Positions 8,793-17,994 of a DNA stretch of 64,000 nt are shown in pieces (position 1 is the first letter of the stretch; each line of letters starts with the position of its first letter). The notes under the pieces were generated by a model. The model worked only from the letters and a program-made list of their open reading frames with translations, made no database searches and had not been told where the DNA came from. This DNA comes from Calothrix sp. PCC 7716 (GTDB taxonomy: Bacteria > Cyanobacteriota > Cyanobacteriia > Cyanobacteriales > Nostocaceae). The translations under genes and the position numbers were made by a program. The stretch is taken from assembly GCF_019977735.1 (NCBI RefSeq), contig NZ_AP025018.1, positions 10,048,580 through 10,112,579 on the forward strand. Direction: 5' to 3'.

Positions 8793-10201
8793 AACAGCAG
8801 AATCAAAGTTAAGCTCATAAAACCGACAAGATGCTCAAATCGCTCAAGCATACGCGGCAGTTTCACAAACGACCGTTTGAAAATTAATACATACGCCAAA
8901 CAGCCAATACCTACTATTGCCAGCGCTTTTACGATATTCGCAACGGTATATGCCTCGTAATAAAAAAGATTTGTAGCAACAAGGGCGCCAATCAGAAAGG
9001 TTACTGGTAGCAAAAAGTTGGAGCGTACCTCCTCTTGTCGGTTATGGGGCAGAAATATAAATCTGGAATAAGCAATTGCCGTTCCGACTGCGGCAATATT
9101 CATGATGATTGATTGCCAAGGCAATAAATTTTTCATGGTTAACATCTTTGCCCCGAAGCCAACCAACAAGGGAGTACCCGAAATTGATAAGCTGGTAATA
9201 ACTAGTGCAATCCATACCCCAGTATTAATTGGTTTTTGTTGCAGTAGCTTGAGATCACGGGTTGGCAAGGCGCCTGCTGATAGAAAAAGCGCCGCTTTAA
9301 CTATTCCATGTGCAAGTGCGTAAAAGCCACCTACTACTGGTGCAGCGAGAATCCAGCCTAACTGCGAAATGGTACTCAGCGCTAGCATACGCTTAGTATC
9401 TTTTTCAAAAATGGCGTAGATTACTCCTAAAAGAGTTGCCGCAATTCCAAATATTCTGACAATTGGCTCGATTTCCTCTACAACCAAAGCGCAACGTAGC
9501 AGTGGAAGTATACCAGTTTTAACGACAACTCCCGATAGCAACGCTGAAACAGGAGTCTCTGATTCTGAGTGGGTTAAAGGTAGCCACAATCCCGATACAA
9601 AAACCCCTCCTTTTATCAGTAATCCCAGAAATATCAGGGCTAATGCTTCTGGAGGCGCCCCACGCAACCCAACAAAATCAAACGAATGATTTGCTTTGTA
9701 AACCAACGCGGCGCCTACAAGATAAAACAACATAGCCGTGTTGCTAACAAACAAATAGCTTAAACCAACCCAAAGCGAACGGTCGGTGCGGGGATAAGCA
9801 ATTAGAAGGAACGCGGCAATACCGCTGACTTCTAACGCCACATATAAACTGATAAAATCAGAACAAGCAAAGGCGGCATTGACGCTACCATGCAAAATGA
9901 TGGTTTGTGCGTAAAAGAAAGTCGATTTATCGGTACGCCAACAGTAGAGTAAAACGGCAGTCGTTACCAGCGCATTGATTAATATAAAGTAGCCAGTCAA
10001 CTGATCGACTAGTAATATGACACCGAAATGGTCTACGAGCTGTAGTTTAATAGGGGAATTTTCGACAAATAGCTTTAACGCATAAGCACCAGAAATAACG
10101 GCGCCGCATAGTGCGAGAAATTTGTCAAGCTTGGGGAATAAATAAATGACGAACCCCAGAAAAAACGGTAGTGCAATCCATGCGATTGTAATGGTGGTCA
10201 T
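8771..10201 (-). CDS. mnhD: Mrp antiporter subunit MnhD (NuoN/NuoM-like)
   Basis: A 476-residue protein with about 13-14 membrane helices of the proton-pumping NuoL/M/N superfamily. The conserved core reads ALEVSGIAAFLLIAYPR, LLIKGGVFVSGLWLPLTHSESETPVSALLSGVVVKTG (split here across helices 7-8) and KRMLALSTISQLGWI. It is the ion-translocating subunit. Only one D-type subunit is present here; some cyanobacterial mrp operons carry two. It overlaps mnhC by 4 bp. Confidence 0.92.
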   Translation of the reverse strand: MTTITIAWIALPFFLGFVIYLFPKLDKFLALCGAVISGAYALKLFVENSPIKLQLVDHFGVILLVDQLTGYFILINALVTTAVLLYCWRTDKSTFFYAQTIILHGSVNAAFACSDFISLYVALEVSGIAAFLLIAYPRTDRSLWVGLSYLFVSNTAMLFYLVGAALVYKANHSFDFVGLRGAPPEALALIFLGLLIKGGVFVSGLWLPLTHSESETPVSALLSGVVVKTGILPLLRCALVVEEIEPIVRIFGIAATLLGVIYAIFEKDTKRMLALSTISQLGWILAAPVVGGFYALAHGIVKAALFLSAGALPTRDLKLLQQKPINTGVWIALVITSLSISGTPLLVGFGAKMLTMKNLLPWQSIIMNIAAVGTAIAYSRFIFLPHNRQEEVRSNFLLPVTFLIGALVATNLFYYEAYTVANIVKALAIVGIGCLAYVLIFKRSFVKLPRMLERFEHLVGFMSLTLILLFWMRFAA

Positions 10202-10536
10202 GGTGTATTATTCTTCTCAACCTCATTGGTTTCTAATGTCGGATTATCACGTGCCAACTTCATGACACCAACAAGCATTAACGCCTGAATCGAGAAACCG
10301 ATTACAATCGCAGTTAAAATAATTGCTTGGGGAACTGGGTCGGAATAAGCACCATTTTTGATGGATGAAGAAACAATTGGCGTGAATAAGCCCTCTCGCG
10401 ATGCAATTAGCACATAATAGGCAATAACCCCTGTACTCATTACATCCATAGAGATGATTTTCATCACCAGGTTTTTTTTCAGAATTATGCCGAAAAATCC
10501 GCATAACACTGTGGCGAATACAAATGCTTCTAACAC
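10198..10536 (-). CDS. mnhC: Mrp antiporter subunit MnhC (NuoK-like)
   Basis: A 112-residue NuoK-like subunit with three membrane helices (LEAFVFATVLCGFFGIIL; SMDVMSTGVIAYYVLIAS; DPVPQAIILTAIVIGFSIQALML). DPxPQAIILTAIVI is the MnhC signature. It is the first gene of the operon C-D-E-F-G-DUF4040-B, transcribed leftward from the AT-rich spacer 10537-11406. Confidence 0.9.
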   Translation of the reverse strand: MLEAFVFATVLCGFFGIILKKNLVMKIISMDVMSTGVIAYYVLIASREGLFTPIVSSSIKNGAYSDPVPQAIILTAIVIGFSIQALMLVGVMKLARDNPTLETNEVEKNNTP

Positions 10537-11406
10537 GGGAATTGCCTGTTGGGTAAGGTTAGTCGTAATTATCTTCTAGACAAAGATATTATTTTGACAA
10601 TGGAACAATTGACACACATCTAATATTGAGAATAAATTATGTTAGGCATTCAAAGCAAGATATTGGTGCCGATAAAGAATAAAACGCGCGGAAGCTGCAT
10701 CTAAATATGAATGTATATAAAATTCTTATGGTTAAAATATAAAAATATTTATAATTATTAAAATTATTTAAAGCCATTCACAAGTATAATTGAAGGTTTG
10801 TGAAAAAACAGACACACAAAAGCTTATTTCTTCATAATCAGCCAACTTACAACTTTCGTTTGTAACAATTTGTTACATTATGCTTGCGAAAAATTACGTA
10901 ATCGTTAAGGTGCCTTATTCTAATTCCAAGAAGTAATTTGATAAGACAAGAGAATAGGTTTTAGCATTTTGAATTGGTATAATACCACTAGGCAGTATTA
11001 CAAAGTTTATACTTTAATATATCTTCGATTAAAGCACAATTTTACTGTTCATCAAGCAATTATAAACAACTAACTTTAACTAATAAATCATTCTTGAAAA
11101 GAACTATAAACATTACAGATATAAAAATCTTATATTAGTCAAAAGAAATATTGATTAATTCTGATACACAGCAACTTAAATTACCAAATTAAGTAGTTTT
11201 GACGCCGAACAAGAGTGCATTATTAACTTATCGGCAAACATTCCCAAGTCGAGTTTATCGAGGTGGTAAAAATGTATTACGATATCAGAAAGGAGTAAAA
11301 TTCTATTTTGGTAGTAGCTAGAAAACGAGATAAGTGTATATTATTGAAGTGTTATTCAAATTTTATTATTTTTATTAATGTTCTCCTTTGGAGAACTAAC
11401 TATAAG
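10537..11406. other. AT-rich intergenic region, no gene recognised
   Basis: About 870 bp between the divergent mnhC and EamA genes. It has many stops in all frames and long A/T runs and should hold both promoters. A TTG-started 5' extension of the EamA frame (from 11308) is not convincing. A GGAG-containing stretch (gaaaggagtaaa, 11289-11300) precedes it. I see no RNA gene. Confidence 0.5.
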
Positions 11407-12354
11407 ATGGAAAATCAACTGAATTTTATTGGGCGACAATTGGCTAAAATATCAGCTATGGCTTCCCCTGCCTTGTTATTTATCGGTATAGTTGCTCTAT
11501 CATTCGGTTCTATCTTTATTAAATGGAGCGAAAACGAACTTAGTCCCGATGCGACTGTATTTAATCGCTTTTGGCTAGCTACTATATTCTTTGCCCTATG
11601 GCAGTTTGCCAAGGTGATAATACAATTTAGAGAAAGGGAACCAATACAACGGCAGCCTTACACTTATCAAAATTTGTTAATATTGTCAACTTCCGGAATC
11701 TCGTTTGCCTTAAATCTAGTTTGCATCGCTTGGTCACTGACTCAAACTAGTGTTGCTATTTCTACTGTACTACATAATTTGGCGCCGATATTTACTAGCT
11801 TAGGAGCGTGGTTACTATTTAATCAAGGCTTCAACCGCCAATTTGTCATTGGAATGATTATCGCTTTTGCCGGAGCGATTGGCATCGAAATCGAGGAACT
11901 CTCTACTGCTACCAGCAATTTAGTTGGAAGTTCAGTCGCAATTTTAAGTGCGATTTTTGCTGCTGCTTATTTGCTAACTGTCGAAAAGCTGCGAACCAAA
12001 TTCGATTCGGTGACGATACAATTATGGATATGTGGAATTTCTGCTATAGTGATGTTACCGTTAGTTTTATTGAGTGGAGATAAAATTTTTCCTTCTACAC
12101 TCTCAGGGTGGGCTTGGGTGATTAGCCTTGCTTTGGTTTGCCAAATTGTTGGTCAAGGGTTATTGACGTATAGTCTTAATAAGTTTTCCTCGGTTGTTGT
12201 TTCCTTGGTTCATTTGTTAGAGCCAATTATTAGTAGCCTTTTTGCTTGGGTAATATTTTGGGAAAGGTTAAGCTTTTCAAATTGGGTAGGTTTTATAATA
12301 CTCCTTATCGGTTTATATATAGCTGTCTCTAGCCAAGTTACTGTTGAAAATTAA
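11407..12354 (+). CDS. EamA/DMT-family transporter
   Basis: A drug/metabolite exporter-like protein of about 315 residues with ten membrane helices in two EamA repeats. The first repeat begins ALLFIGIVALSFGSIFIKWSE; the second follows SSVAILSAIFAAAYLLTVEKL and ends VVVSLVHLLEPIISSLFAWVIFWERL. The substrate cannot be told from sequence. I choose ATG 11407 (MENQLNF); the frame is open to a TTG at 11308 but those 33 residues are unlike a transporter N-terminus. It is a single gene with its own promoter. Confidence 0.85.
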   Translation: MENQLNFIGRQLAKISAMASPALLFIGIVALSFGSIFIKWSENELSPDATVFNRFWLATIFFALWQFAKVIIQFREREPIQRQPYTYQNLLILSTSGISFALNLVCIAWSLTQTSVAISTVLHNLAPIFTSLGAWLLFNQGFNRQFVIGMIIAFAGAIGIEIEELSTATSNLVGSSVAILSAIFAAAYLLTVEKLRTKFDSVTIQLWICGISAIVMLPLVLLSGDKIFPSTLSGWAWVISLALVCQIVGQGLLTYSLNKFSSVVVSLVHLLEPIISSLFAWVIFWERLSFSNWVGFIILLIGLYIAVSSQVTVEN

Positions 12355-12515
12355 CTTCATTACACCTATTATTAAAGTAGTTAATGATTATAATCCGCAA
12401 AAATAAATAATTTTGGTGTTGAAATGTGGTAATGAATTAGAGGTAGATATCTTAGTCAATTCAGGAATTTAAACCGTCTCATCGAACTTTTTAGTCAACA
12501 TTACTATAATTACTC

Positions 12516-13373
12516 ATGCAAAAATCCAACGTAAAAAACATTTCTCCAGCGACTCGCTACCAAAATGCAGCGATTCAATATTATTTAGAACTAACAAATT
12601 CTCCATTCCTACATTACGGGTATTGGGAATCACCACCAGTAGCGAATCAGGAACTGACTATTAGTCAGCTGCGTATTGCTCAAGAAGCTTATTCAAATAA
12701 ACTTTTAAGTTTTATTCCAGAGGGAGTAAATTCTATTCTTGATGTCGGTTGTGGAATAGGAGGTAATGCTAGTTATTTACTGGAACGTGGTTTTACGGTA
12801 GAAGGACTGGCGCCAGATGAACTTCAGGAGGAAATGTTTTTAAAACAAACAAACTGTAAAGCACCATTCCATTTAACCAAATTTGAAGATTTTAAGACAA
12901 CAAATTCTTACAGTCTCATTCTTCTTAGCGAAAGTAGTCAGTACATAGCGGCTTCGGATATTGCTCAGTGTGCATCACGTTTACTTAGCTCTGATGGTTA
13001 TTTGTTACTTGCGGATATGTTACGTGTTGACGATAAGTATAATGAAGGTATCTTTTCTAATTGTCATGTGGTTACAGAGCTTAATACTGCGTTAGAGCAA
13101 GCTGGATTTGAGCTAATTAAAACTGAGGATATTTCTAGCAAAATTACTCCAACTATTGATTTGTGTGTTGACAACTTTCGGACTTTTGGGTTATCGACTG
13201 GTAGATACATTGGAAACGTTTTAAATATTGCGGTACCTCCATTATACGGGGTTTTTAACTGGGCATTTAAACGCTGGCTGCAAAAACCAATTATTGAAGG
13301 GTTACAAGCCAAGTCCATTTTTGAAAAACATTTATGTTATCAAATTCAATTATGGCGCCTGGTTAAAATTTAG
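12516..13373 (+). CDS. SAM-dependent methyltransferase
   Basis: A 285-residue class I methyltransferase. Motif I is SILDVGCGIGGNASYLLERG at about residues 74-93, followed by motif II-like VEGLAPDELQ, and YSLILLSESSQYI aligns with the post-II/III region. The layout recalls small-molecule C/O/N-methyltransferases of secondary or quinone metabolism. The substrate is unknown. It is followed after about 150 bp by the TPR gene on the same strand. Confidence 0.85.
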   Translation: MQKSNVKNISPATRYQNAAIQYYLELTNSPFLHYGYWESPPVANQELTISQLRIAQEAYSNKLLSFIPEGVNSILDVGCGIGGNASYLLERGFTVEGLAPDELQEEMFLKQTNCKAPFHLTKFEDFKTTNSYSLILLSESSQYIAASDIAQCASRLLSSDGYLLLADMLRVDDKYNEGIFSNCHVVTELNTALEQAGFELIKTEDISSKITPTIDLCVDNFRTFGLSTGRYIGNVLNIAVPPLYGVFNWAFKRWLQKPIIEGLQAKSIFEKHLCYQIQLWRLVKI

Positions 13374-13524
13374 GATTAAGTTTAATAGGAATGCAGTTAA
13401 ATCTACTGTATTCCATTTTGCATTTTTTATTCTGTTAGACATATCTCTTGACGCTGGGCATTTTAGTAACTACTATGTCAATGAATATGTACTTTTCCTT
13501 ATACAAACTGACTTGGAGGTATCC

Positions 13525-14121
13525 TTGAATTCCACATCCCTAAAAATGACAAAATTGGCGATAGTTGTAAGTTTTGTCTTGATTGGAAATATTACCACAA
13601 TAGTTATACCATCAAATGCACAGGTTGCCTCAGAACGTAGCAATAATAACAATGCTGAGTTAAAACAGTTGCTTGATGAAGGACGTAGATTGCTTGATAT
13701 TGGTGATTATAATGGCGCCATAGACAATTATCAGCGTGCGCTAACTATACAGCCAAAAAATGCTTCAATTCATTCTGGAATAGGTATACTATATGTTAAA
13801 CAGAGTAACTTGCCTGCTGCTCGAACAGCTTTTCAACGCGCGGTTCAGCTTGCCCCTAATAATGCCGATTACCAGTACGCTTTAGGATATATCAACGCTA
13901 ATTTAGGAGATTATGCGAAAGCAAAAGAAGCTTATCGAAGAACTGTACAATTAAATCGGCGCCATTTTAAAGGATACATGGGTTTGGCGACTGTTCTCAC
14001 ACGTTTAGGTGAAAATACGGGAGCAATGTGGGCATATCAAGAAGCTGTAAAAATAGACCCGAATAATCCTTTAGTATCTGATTTTCGCAATCAATTAAAA
14101 ATACTGCAAAATAAAAAATAA
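13525..14121 (+). CDS. Secreted TPR-repeat protein
   Basis: About 198 residues from a TTG start at 13525, chosen because a GGAGGT ribosome site lies 5 bp before it; ATG 13546 (MTKLAIVV) is the alternative. The N-terminus is a signal peptide (KLAIVVSFVLIGNITTIVIPSNAQV). The rest is about four TPR units (LLDIGDYNGAIDNYQRALTI; GILYVKQSNLPAARTAFQRA; ALGYINANLGDYAKAKEAYR; LATVLTRLGENTGAMWAYQE), a scaffold for protein contacts in the periplasm or lumen. The frame stays open upstream inside the methyltransferase gene, but that extension is not credible. Confidence 0.82.
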   Translation: MNSTSLKMTKLAIVVSFVLIGNITTIVIPSNAQVASERSNNNNAELKQLLDEGRRLLDIGDYNGAIDNYQRALTIQPKNASIHSGIGILYVKQSNLPAARTAFQRAVQLAPNNADYQYALGYINANLGDYAKAKEAYRRTVQLNRRHFKGYMGLATVLTRLGENTGAMWAYQEAVKIDPNNPLVSDFRNQLKILQNKK

Positions 14122-14454
14122 TATTTTTTGATAGGTTGGTGCGTGACGCTACTAGTTTACTCCTCGTAGCTCACCGGAATGCAGCATTCTCAATAAGAGC
14201 GAACCTTACGGTTCTACTTTTAAATTAGGACATTAATTTGAGGAAGTTGTGAAGATGAAATGGGTTATGTAAATACGACATGCGCCACACCAGCAGAAAT
14301 ACCAGCACCAACGTAATATTTTAATTAAGTCGGTTGGTGTAGAGGAACGTCCCTTCGAGTTATCCCGAAGGGCGTTCTTCAACCGAAGCTACGTATTTGT
14401 GTTTTTCGAGCTATCCCTCATATTACTAATAGTTATCATTGCTGCATACTTGCT
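14122..14454. other. Intergenic region with direct-repeat motif and hairpin
   Basis: Contains a copy of the stress motif (ttgaggaagttgtgaagatg, 14238-14257) followed by gaaatgggttatgtaaa, which resembles the stretch after the motif at 15490. At about 14331-14387 there is an imperfect long hairpin centred on CCCTTCG-agttatcc-CGAAGGG, of the same family as the repeat at 26675. No credible open frame longer than about 20 codons. Confidence 0.5.
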
Positions 14455-14628
14455 TTAGTTCCTCTTATGACTTGGTTCACCTTCAAAAGGTTGAACACCT
14501 GTTTCTGGATAATTATCATCTCGCGGACTAAAAATTCTAACAACGGCGCCTGAAATATAACTCACAATTTTTTGCGGTACTTGTTTGATAGTTTCAAGAA
14601 TAGTTGTGCGATTTGTATTGGTAGGCAT
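14455..14628 (-). CDS. Small conserved-looking protein (57 aa)
   Basis: A 57-codon frame from ATG 14628 to TAA at 14455, preceded on its strand by GAGGAATAT, a good ribosome site. The product begins MPTNTNRTTILETIKQ, has a short amphipathic/hydrophobic stretch (KIVSYISGAVVRIF) and an acidic end with DDNYPETGVQPFEGEP. I recall short cyanobacterial proteins of unknown function ending in a similar NYPxTGVQPFEG motif; that recollection is not checked. It sits beside the CBS-domain gene on the same strand and may belong to the same stress cluster. Confidence 0.65.
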   Translation of the reverse strand: MPTNTNRTTILETIKQVPQKIVSYISGAVVRIFSPRDDNYPETGVQPFEGEPSHKRN

Positions 14629-14787
14629 AATATATTCCTCATTGATGCCAAAATTTAATTGGATTGATAATACTACTCTTATGAAATAAGCATTGATTCA
14701 AATATTTCCATAATGGAAACCTGACTTTAATTGGTGGATTGCGAGTTTTAATAATCATACCTACCTCCAGTTTAGTAATTTAAAGTA

Positions 14788-15414
14788 TCAACCACTACAC
14801 CAATCATCAAACTGTCTTTCTCTATAAGCTTCTGGAAACTCCTCACAAAATTCTTCAAATGCTGTTTTCTGAAGTTGTTTTGCTTCTTGATGGGCAATTT
14901 CAGCTTGAAGCTCATCAACCACATCCCAAGCCGCAGCACATTCCTCTGAGCGTGGAGAAGTGTTTGCACAAACTTCACGAGATTTTTTTATTGCTTCTTG
15001 TAGTTCTTGTTCAAGTACAACTGTCCGGGGTAGCTCTACGAACTCGCTTTTGCAAATAATATCAGAAGCCGAAATTATACCGATTAATTCTCCTTGAATA
15101 ACAGGTGCTTGCAACAAATGATTATCTGCAAATAAGCGGGCTACATATTCTACTCCTAAATCAGGATTGACAGTAATACATGGCTTTGTCATAATTTCAT
15201 ATACCCGTACTTTAGAAGGGTTTTTACCATAGGCAATTACCTTACTAATAATATCTGAATTAGTGATAATTCCATATGCATCTTGAGGATGACGGCGTTC
15301 TACGATTAACGCTCTCCAATCGCGCGCTCTCATCAATTTTACAGCTTCACTCACTGTTGCCGAACTGCGTATTGTGGCAACATCATTTGTCATGATATCT
15401 GCTGCTTTTAACAT
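14788..15414 (-). CDS. CBS-domain protein
   Basis: About 208 residues. Two CBS repeats: ADIMTNDVATIRSSATVSEAVKLM...GIITNSDIISKV, and EIMTKPCITVNPDLGVEYVARLF...GIISASDIICKSEF. A C-terminal helical extension of about 80 residues is rich in Glu (QELQEAIKKSREVC...). CBS pairs bind adenine nucleotides and act as energy sensors. The start is set at ATG 15414, which has GAGGAG 7 bp upstream; a TTG at 15429 lies inside that ribosome site. The stress motif at 15490-15508 lies about 75 bp upstream. Confidence 0.88.
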   Translation of the reverse strand: MLKAADIMTNDVATIRSSATVSEAVKLMRARDWRALIVERRHPQDAYGIITNSDIISKVIAYGKNPSKVRVYEIMTKPCITVNPDLGVEYVARLFADNHLLQAPVIQGELIGIISASDIICKSEFVELPRTVVLEQELQEAIKKSREVCANTSPRSEECAAAWDVVDELQAEIAHQEAKQLQKTAFEEFCEEFPEAYRERQFDDWCSG

Positions 15415-15489
15415 ATAAATGCTCCTCAACTCATTGGTATTTACCCACGGGTTTTAATTCCCTTATATTTTTACTTATAGAGGAATAAG

Positions 15490-15508
15490 TTGAGGATTTT
15501 GTGAGGAC
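15490..15508. promoter_or_regulatory. Direct-repeat motif (copy 4), upstream of CBS gene
   Basis: Reads ttgaggattttgtgaggac. It sits 76 bp before the CBS-protein start, with the half-sites spaced as in the other copies. Confidence 0.5.
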
Positions 15509-15523
15509 TGTGAGCGAGATGGG

Positions 15524-15724
15524 CTATGTATATTTTTTGCTCGCACTGGCTCGGGAATTGCCAAGAGTAGCTCCAGAAGCACTCACAATATCCTCACATT
15601 TATCAGCTAATCTCAAAGTAGAAAACGGTTCATAACTAATAACCGATGGCATTTGCAACCCGAATTGCAGATGTAACGGTGCTTTCGTGTATACTGCAAA
15701 CGGGTTAAATATAAACTTTGTCAT
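15524..15724 (-). CDS. Possible small hypothetical protein (66 aa)
   Basis: An ATG-started frame of 66 codons. The product (MTKFIFNPFAVYTKAPLHLQ...) has a plausible composition but I recognise no family. Its 5' end abuts the dispersed repeat at 15721-15810, which weakens the case for a normal promoter. It could be real, or chance coding in an intergenic region. Confidence 0.3.
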   Translation of the reverse strand: MTKFIFNPFAVYTKAPLHLQFGLQMPSVISYEPFSTLRLADKCEDIVSASGATLGNSRASASKKYT

Positions 15725-15810
15725 GCTGAACGAAACGCAGTGCAGTGAAGCATCTTAGAGATTCTAGCCTGCGGCAAATGCTCCGCATTACGCTACGCTC
15801 AGAATGACAT
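15721..15810. repeat. Dispersed ~85-bp repeat ending CAGAATGACA
   Basis: A cyanobacterial interspersed element with ends tcatgctgaacg and ctcagaatgacat and the internal block attctagcctgcggcaaatg. The same internal block occurs at 36204-36283. Related shorter elements are at 45389, 55643 and 62817. Confidence 0.8.
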
Positions 15811-15882
15811 TTCTAAACCGTTCTTAGTATAATCCATCTGCTAAGTATGCTCCCACATGGTAAGTATTATTTTCACCATTTG

Positions 15883-16416
15883 TTACACTTGCAGAGAATT
15901 AGCAGTTTGTACTTGTTGCAATTCTTGACTATTGGCTTTAACTGATTGTTGTACTGTTAGAACAGAGCAAAGAGCATGGTGCAAAACATAATTACTAACA
16001 CTACCCAAAAACAACTCGCTTAATCCAGTTCGACCGCGACGACCGATAATAATTAAATCAGCATTCCAAGTCTGAGCTATTTCACAAATGACTAGACTTG
16101 GGTCGCCAAATAAAATTCTAAATTCTGCATCTATACCCAAGTCTATTGCTTGCTGACAAAGTTGCCTTAAAAACTTAATTTTATCTTGTTTAATGTTTTC
16201 CGATTCCTGAATGTATTCCTTCACAACTTCTCCGTATAAAGTTGGAATAGCAGTATTAGGATAAACATATATTGGGGGATACTTTTCATCAAAGGGTGAT
16301 ATTACGTTGACCAACATCAAATTTGAAGCAGTCAACTGTGCTAGCGATAAAGCTTTATCCACAACTGGCTGGCAAGTATCATGAGTATCGACTGCAACTA
16401 AAATTTTATTAAACAT
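15883..16416 (-). CDS. Universal stress protein (UspA family)
   Basis: A 177-residue single-domain Usp. It begins MFNKILVAVDTHDTCQPVVDKAL and carries the ATP-binding signature GRRGRTGLSELFLGSVSNYVL near residue 130 (G-x2-G-x9-GS). The insert after residue 40 (FDEKYPPIYVYPNTAIPTLY) is typical of cyanobacterial plant-type Usps. A motif copy lies about 130 bp upstream (16546-16565), placing it with the CBS, phosphofructokinase and PEP synthase genes. Confidence 0.9.
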   Translation of the reverse strand: MFNKILVAVDTHDTCQPVVDKALSLAQLTASNLMLVNVISPFDEKYPPIYVYPNTAIPTLYGEVVKEYIQESENIKQDKIKFLRQLCQQAIDLGIDAEFRILFGDPSLVICEIAQTWNADLIIIGRRGRTGLSELFLGSVSNYVLHHALCSVLTVQQSVKANSQELQQVQTANSLQV

Positions 16417-16545
16417 ACCTAAAACCTCTGAGTCTTAATACACACGCCTAAATAGAAAGGTATTGAGGTAAGTTCCCTGCTATTCTCTGAAATTAGCATT
16501 AGCTAAATCTTCAATACCTCACAATTCTGTTTATACACAAATAAT

Positions 16546-16565
16546 TTGAGGAAGTTGTGAAGAAT
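16546..16565. promoter_or_regulatory. Direct-repeat motif (copy 5), upstream of usp
   Basis: Reads ttgaggaagttgtgaagaat. It lies between the usp start (16416) and the hypothetical gene at 16618-16929. A second partial half (acctcacaa) lies at about 16516. Confidence 0.5.
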
Positions 16566-16617
16566 GCCAGGTAGAGAAGAAATCGTGATTTTGTCAGGGC
16601 AAAGCTTTTCCTTCAAG

Positions 16618-16929
16618 CTAAATATGAAGATTGGAACTCTTGGTCTGATTTACAACGTTTTGCCATTCCCTAACAACAAATTGGGGAATCTCCAAGTTTA
16701 TATAGCGACTACCAGCTAAAGGAATACCAAGTAACACCTCCGAAGTGAGCATGTCGGCAGCTAAATCTTGAAGGTTATATTGACCAACAGTTGGCGCCGG
16801 AGCTTCCTCTGGAAAAATATCGGCAGCGATAAAAATTTTACCTGTATTTGTCGTAATCTTAAGTTGCATGGGATGAGCTACTTCGGGGGCGCCTGGTAAT
16901 CCTATTATTCGTAAATATAATGGAGGCAT
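16618..16929 (-). CDS. Hypothetical protein (103 aa)
   Basis: A 103-residue soluble protein starting MPPLYLRIIGLPGAPEVAHP. It is probably beta-rich at first, followed by helices (NLQDLAADMLTSEVLLGIPL) and FVVREWQNVVNQ. No family recognised. It lies between the usp gene and the decayed alcohol dehydrogenase, all on the minus strand. Confidence 0.5.
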   Translation of the reverse strand: MPPLYLRIIGLPGAPEVAHPMQLKITTNTGKIFIAADIFPEEAPAPTVGQYNLQDLAADMLTSEVLLGIPLAGSRYINLEIPQFVVREWQNVVNQTKSSNLHI

Positions 16930-17147
16930 ATTATCTTGGGTTTCCGCTCGTATAGCTTTTGGTGGCTTACTATTTTTGTGCTTGGTTTTATATGTTCCAT
17001 TCTTACAACATTTATTCCGTTTTTAATTTATACATCAGATTGATTTAATTATTTGTTTAGTGGCTGGTGTTATATGCTTTTTCTGGTTTGAATTGCTAAA
17101 AAGATAAGATTCATAAAGAAGCGATCTAGACCAAAAATAGCAATAAC

Positions 17148-17603
17148 TTACTCAGAAATAATCAATACTGCGGTGCCCTTAATCTTACTGCTACGTAAAG
17201 CATCTAAAGCTTCGTTGGCTGCGGTGAGGGGAAATGCTTCGACTTCGGTATGAATAGGAATGTGCGGCGCCAGTGCTAAAAATTCTTCCCCGTCTTGCCT
17301 TGTTAAATTTGCTACCGACCTAAGTATGCGCTCTCCCCAAACAAGCCAAGGAACACCAACTCGTTCCCCAACGCGAAAATTTGTTACTTGCTCCCCAGTT
17401 TTGACAACCGTACCGACAATCTGATGACCTGGAATTAGCGGTAATTTGGAGTTTGTTAGTTCTCCGTCAACGATGTGTAAATCTGTACGGCAAATACCAC
17501 AGGTATGTACCTGAATCAGAACTTGATGGGAATTGGGAACAGGTGAGGGCACATCCGCAAGTCTTAGTCTTTGGTTTGGTGCATCCAAAATCATGGCACG
17601 CAT
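17148..17603 (-). pseudogene. Zinc alcohol dehydrogenase with internal deletion
   Basis: A 151-residue remnant of a zinc-dependent alcohol dehydrogenase (family length about 330). Residues 1-87 match the GroES-like N-terminus, with catalytic zinc ligands in CGICRTDLH and GH60. At about residue 87 (VPWL) the sequence jumps to the extreme C-terminal part (GERILRSVANLTRQDGEEF ... ANEALDALRSSKIKG). The structural-zinc loop, third zinc ligand and whole Rossmann fold are gone, so about 180 residues are lost by an in-frame deletion near nucleotide 17342. It cannot bind NAD(P). A stress-motif copy persists about 80 bp upstream. Confidence 0.85.
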
Positions 17604-17684
17604 ATATTTTCATCCTTATTTTTGTCAGTGTCAGCAGTTGCAACTGGAATTAGCTTTGGAATAGTTCACATTGGTTCTCCCTAT

Positions 17685-17702
17685 CTTCACAAATTCCTCA
17701 AC
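17685..17702. promoter_or_regulatory. Direct-repeat motif (copy 6), upstream of adh remnant
   Basis: Reads cttcacaaattcctcaac, the reverse complement of the TTGAGGAA-n-TTGTGAAG form. It is about 80 bp before the decayed dehydrogenase, suggesting that the intact ancestor belonged to the same regulon. Confidence 0.45.
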
Positions 17703-17994
17703 TTTGTTTCTTACTATATTAATATGCAGGAATAAAATGTTTGCTTGCATATGAACTAATTTTTTATCCGCTTAATAAGTTAGGGTGGACTACTTGTTCT
17801 CCAAATATTTTGTGTAATGTGAGACTTGATACTCAGTAATCTACTCTAGATTATTGAGCGGTTACTCTACTTTTATAACCCATTTGTTTGTAAAGCGTCA
17901 GGTTAGTATCAAGGAGAGGTAAGAAATATGTCATAAATAAGTTCCATTGATGTTGGTTAGTTTTATCTCCAAAAAAATATCAAGGAGCAAATCA

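Noticed and set aside
11308-11406. TTG-started 33-codon extension of the EamA transporter
   Set aside because: The added residues (VVARKRDKCILLKCYSN...) do not fit a transporter N-terminus, and ATG 11407 directly precedes the normal first helix.
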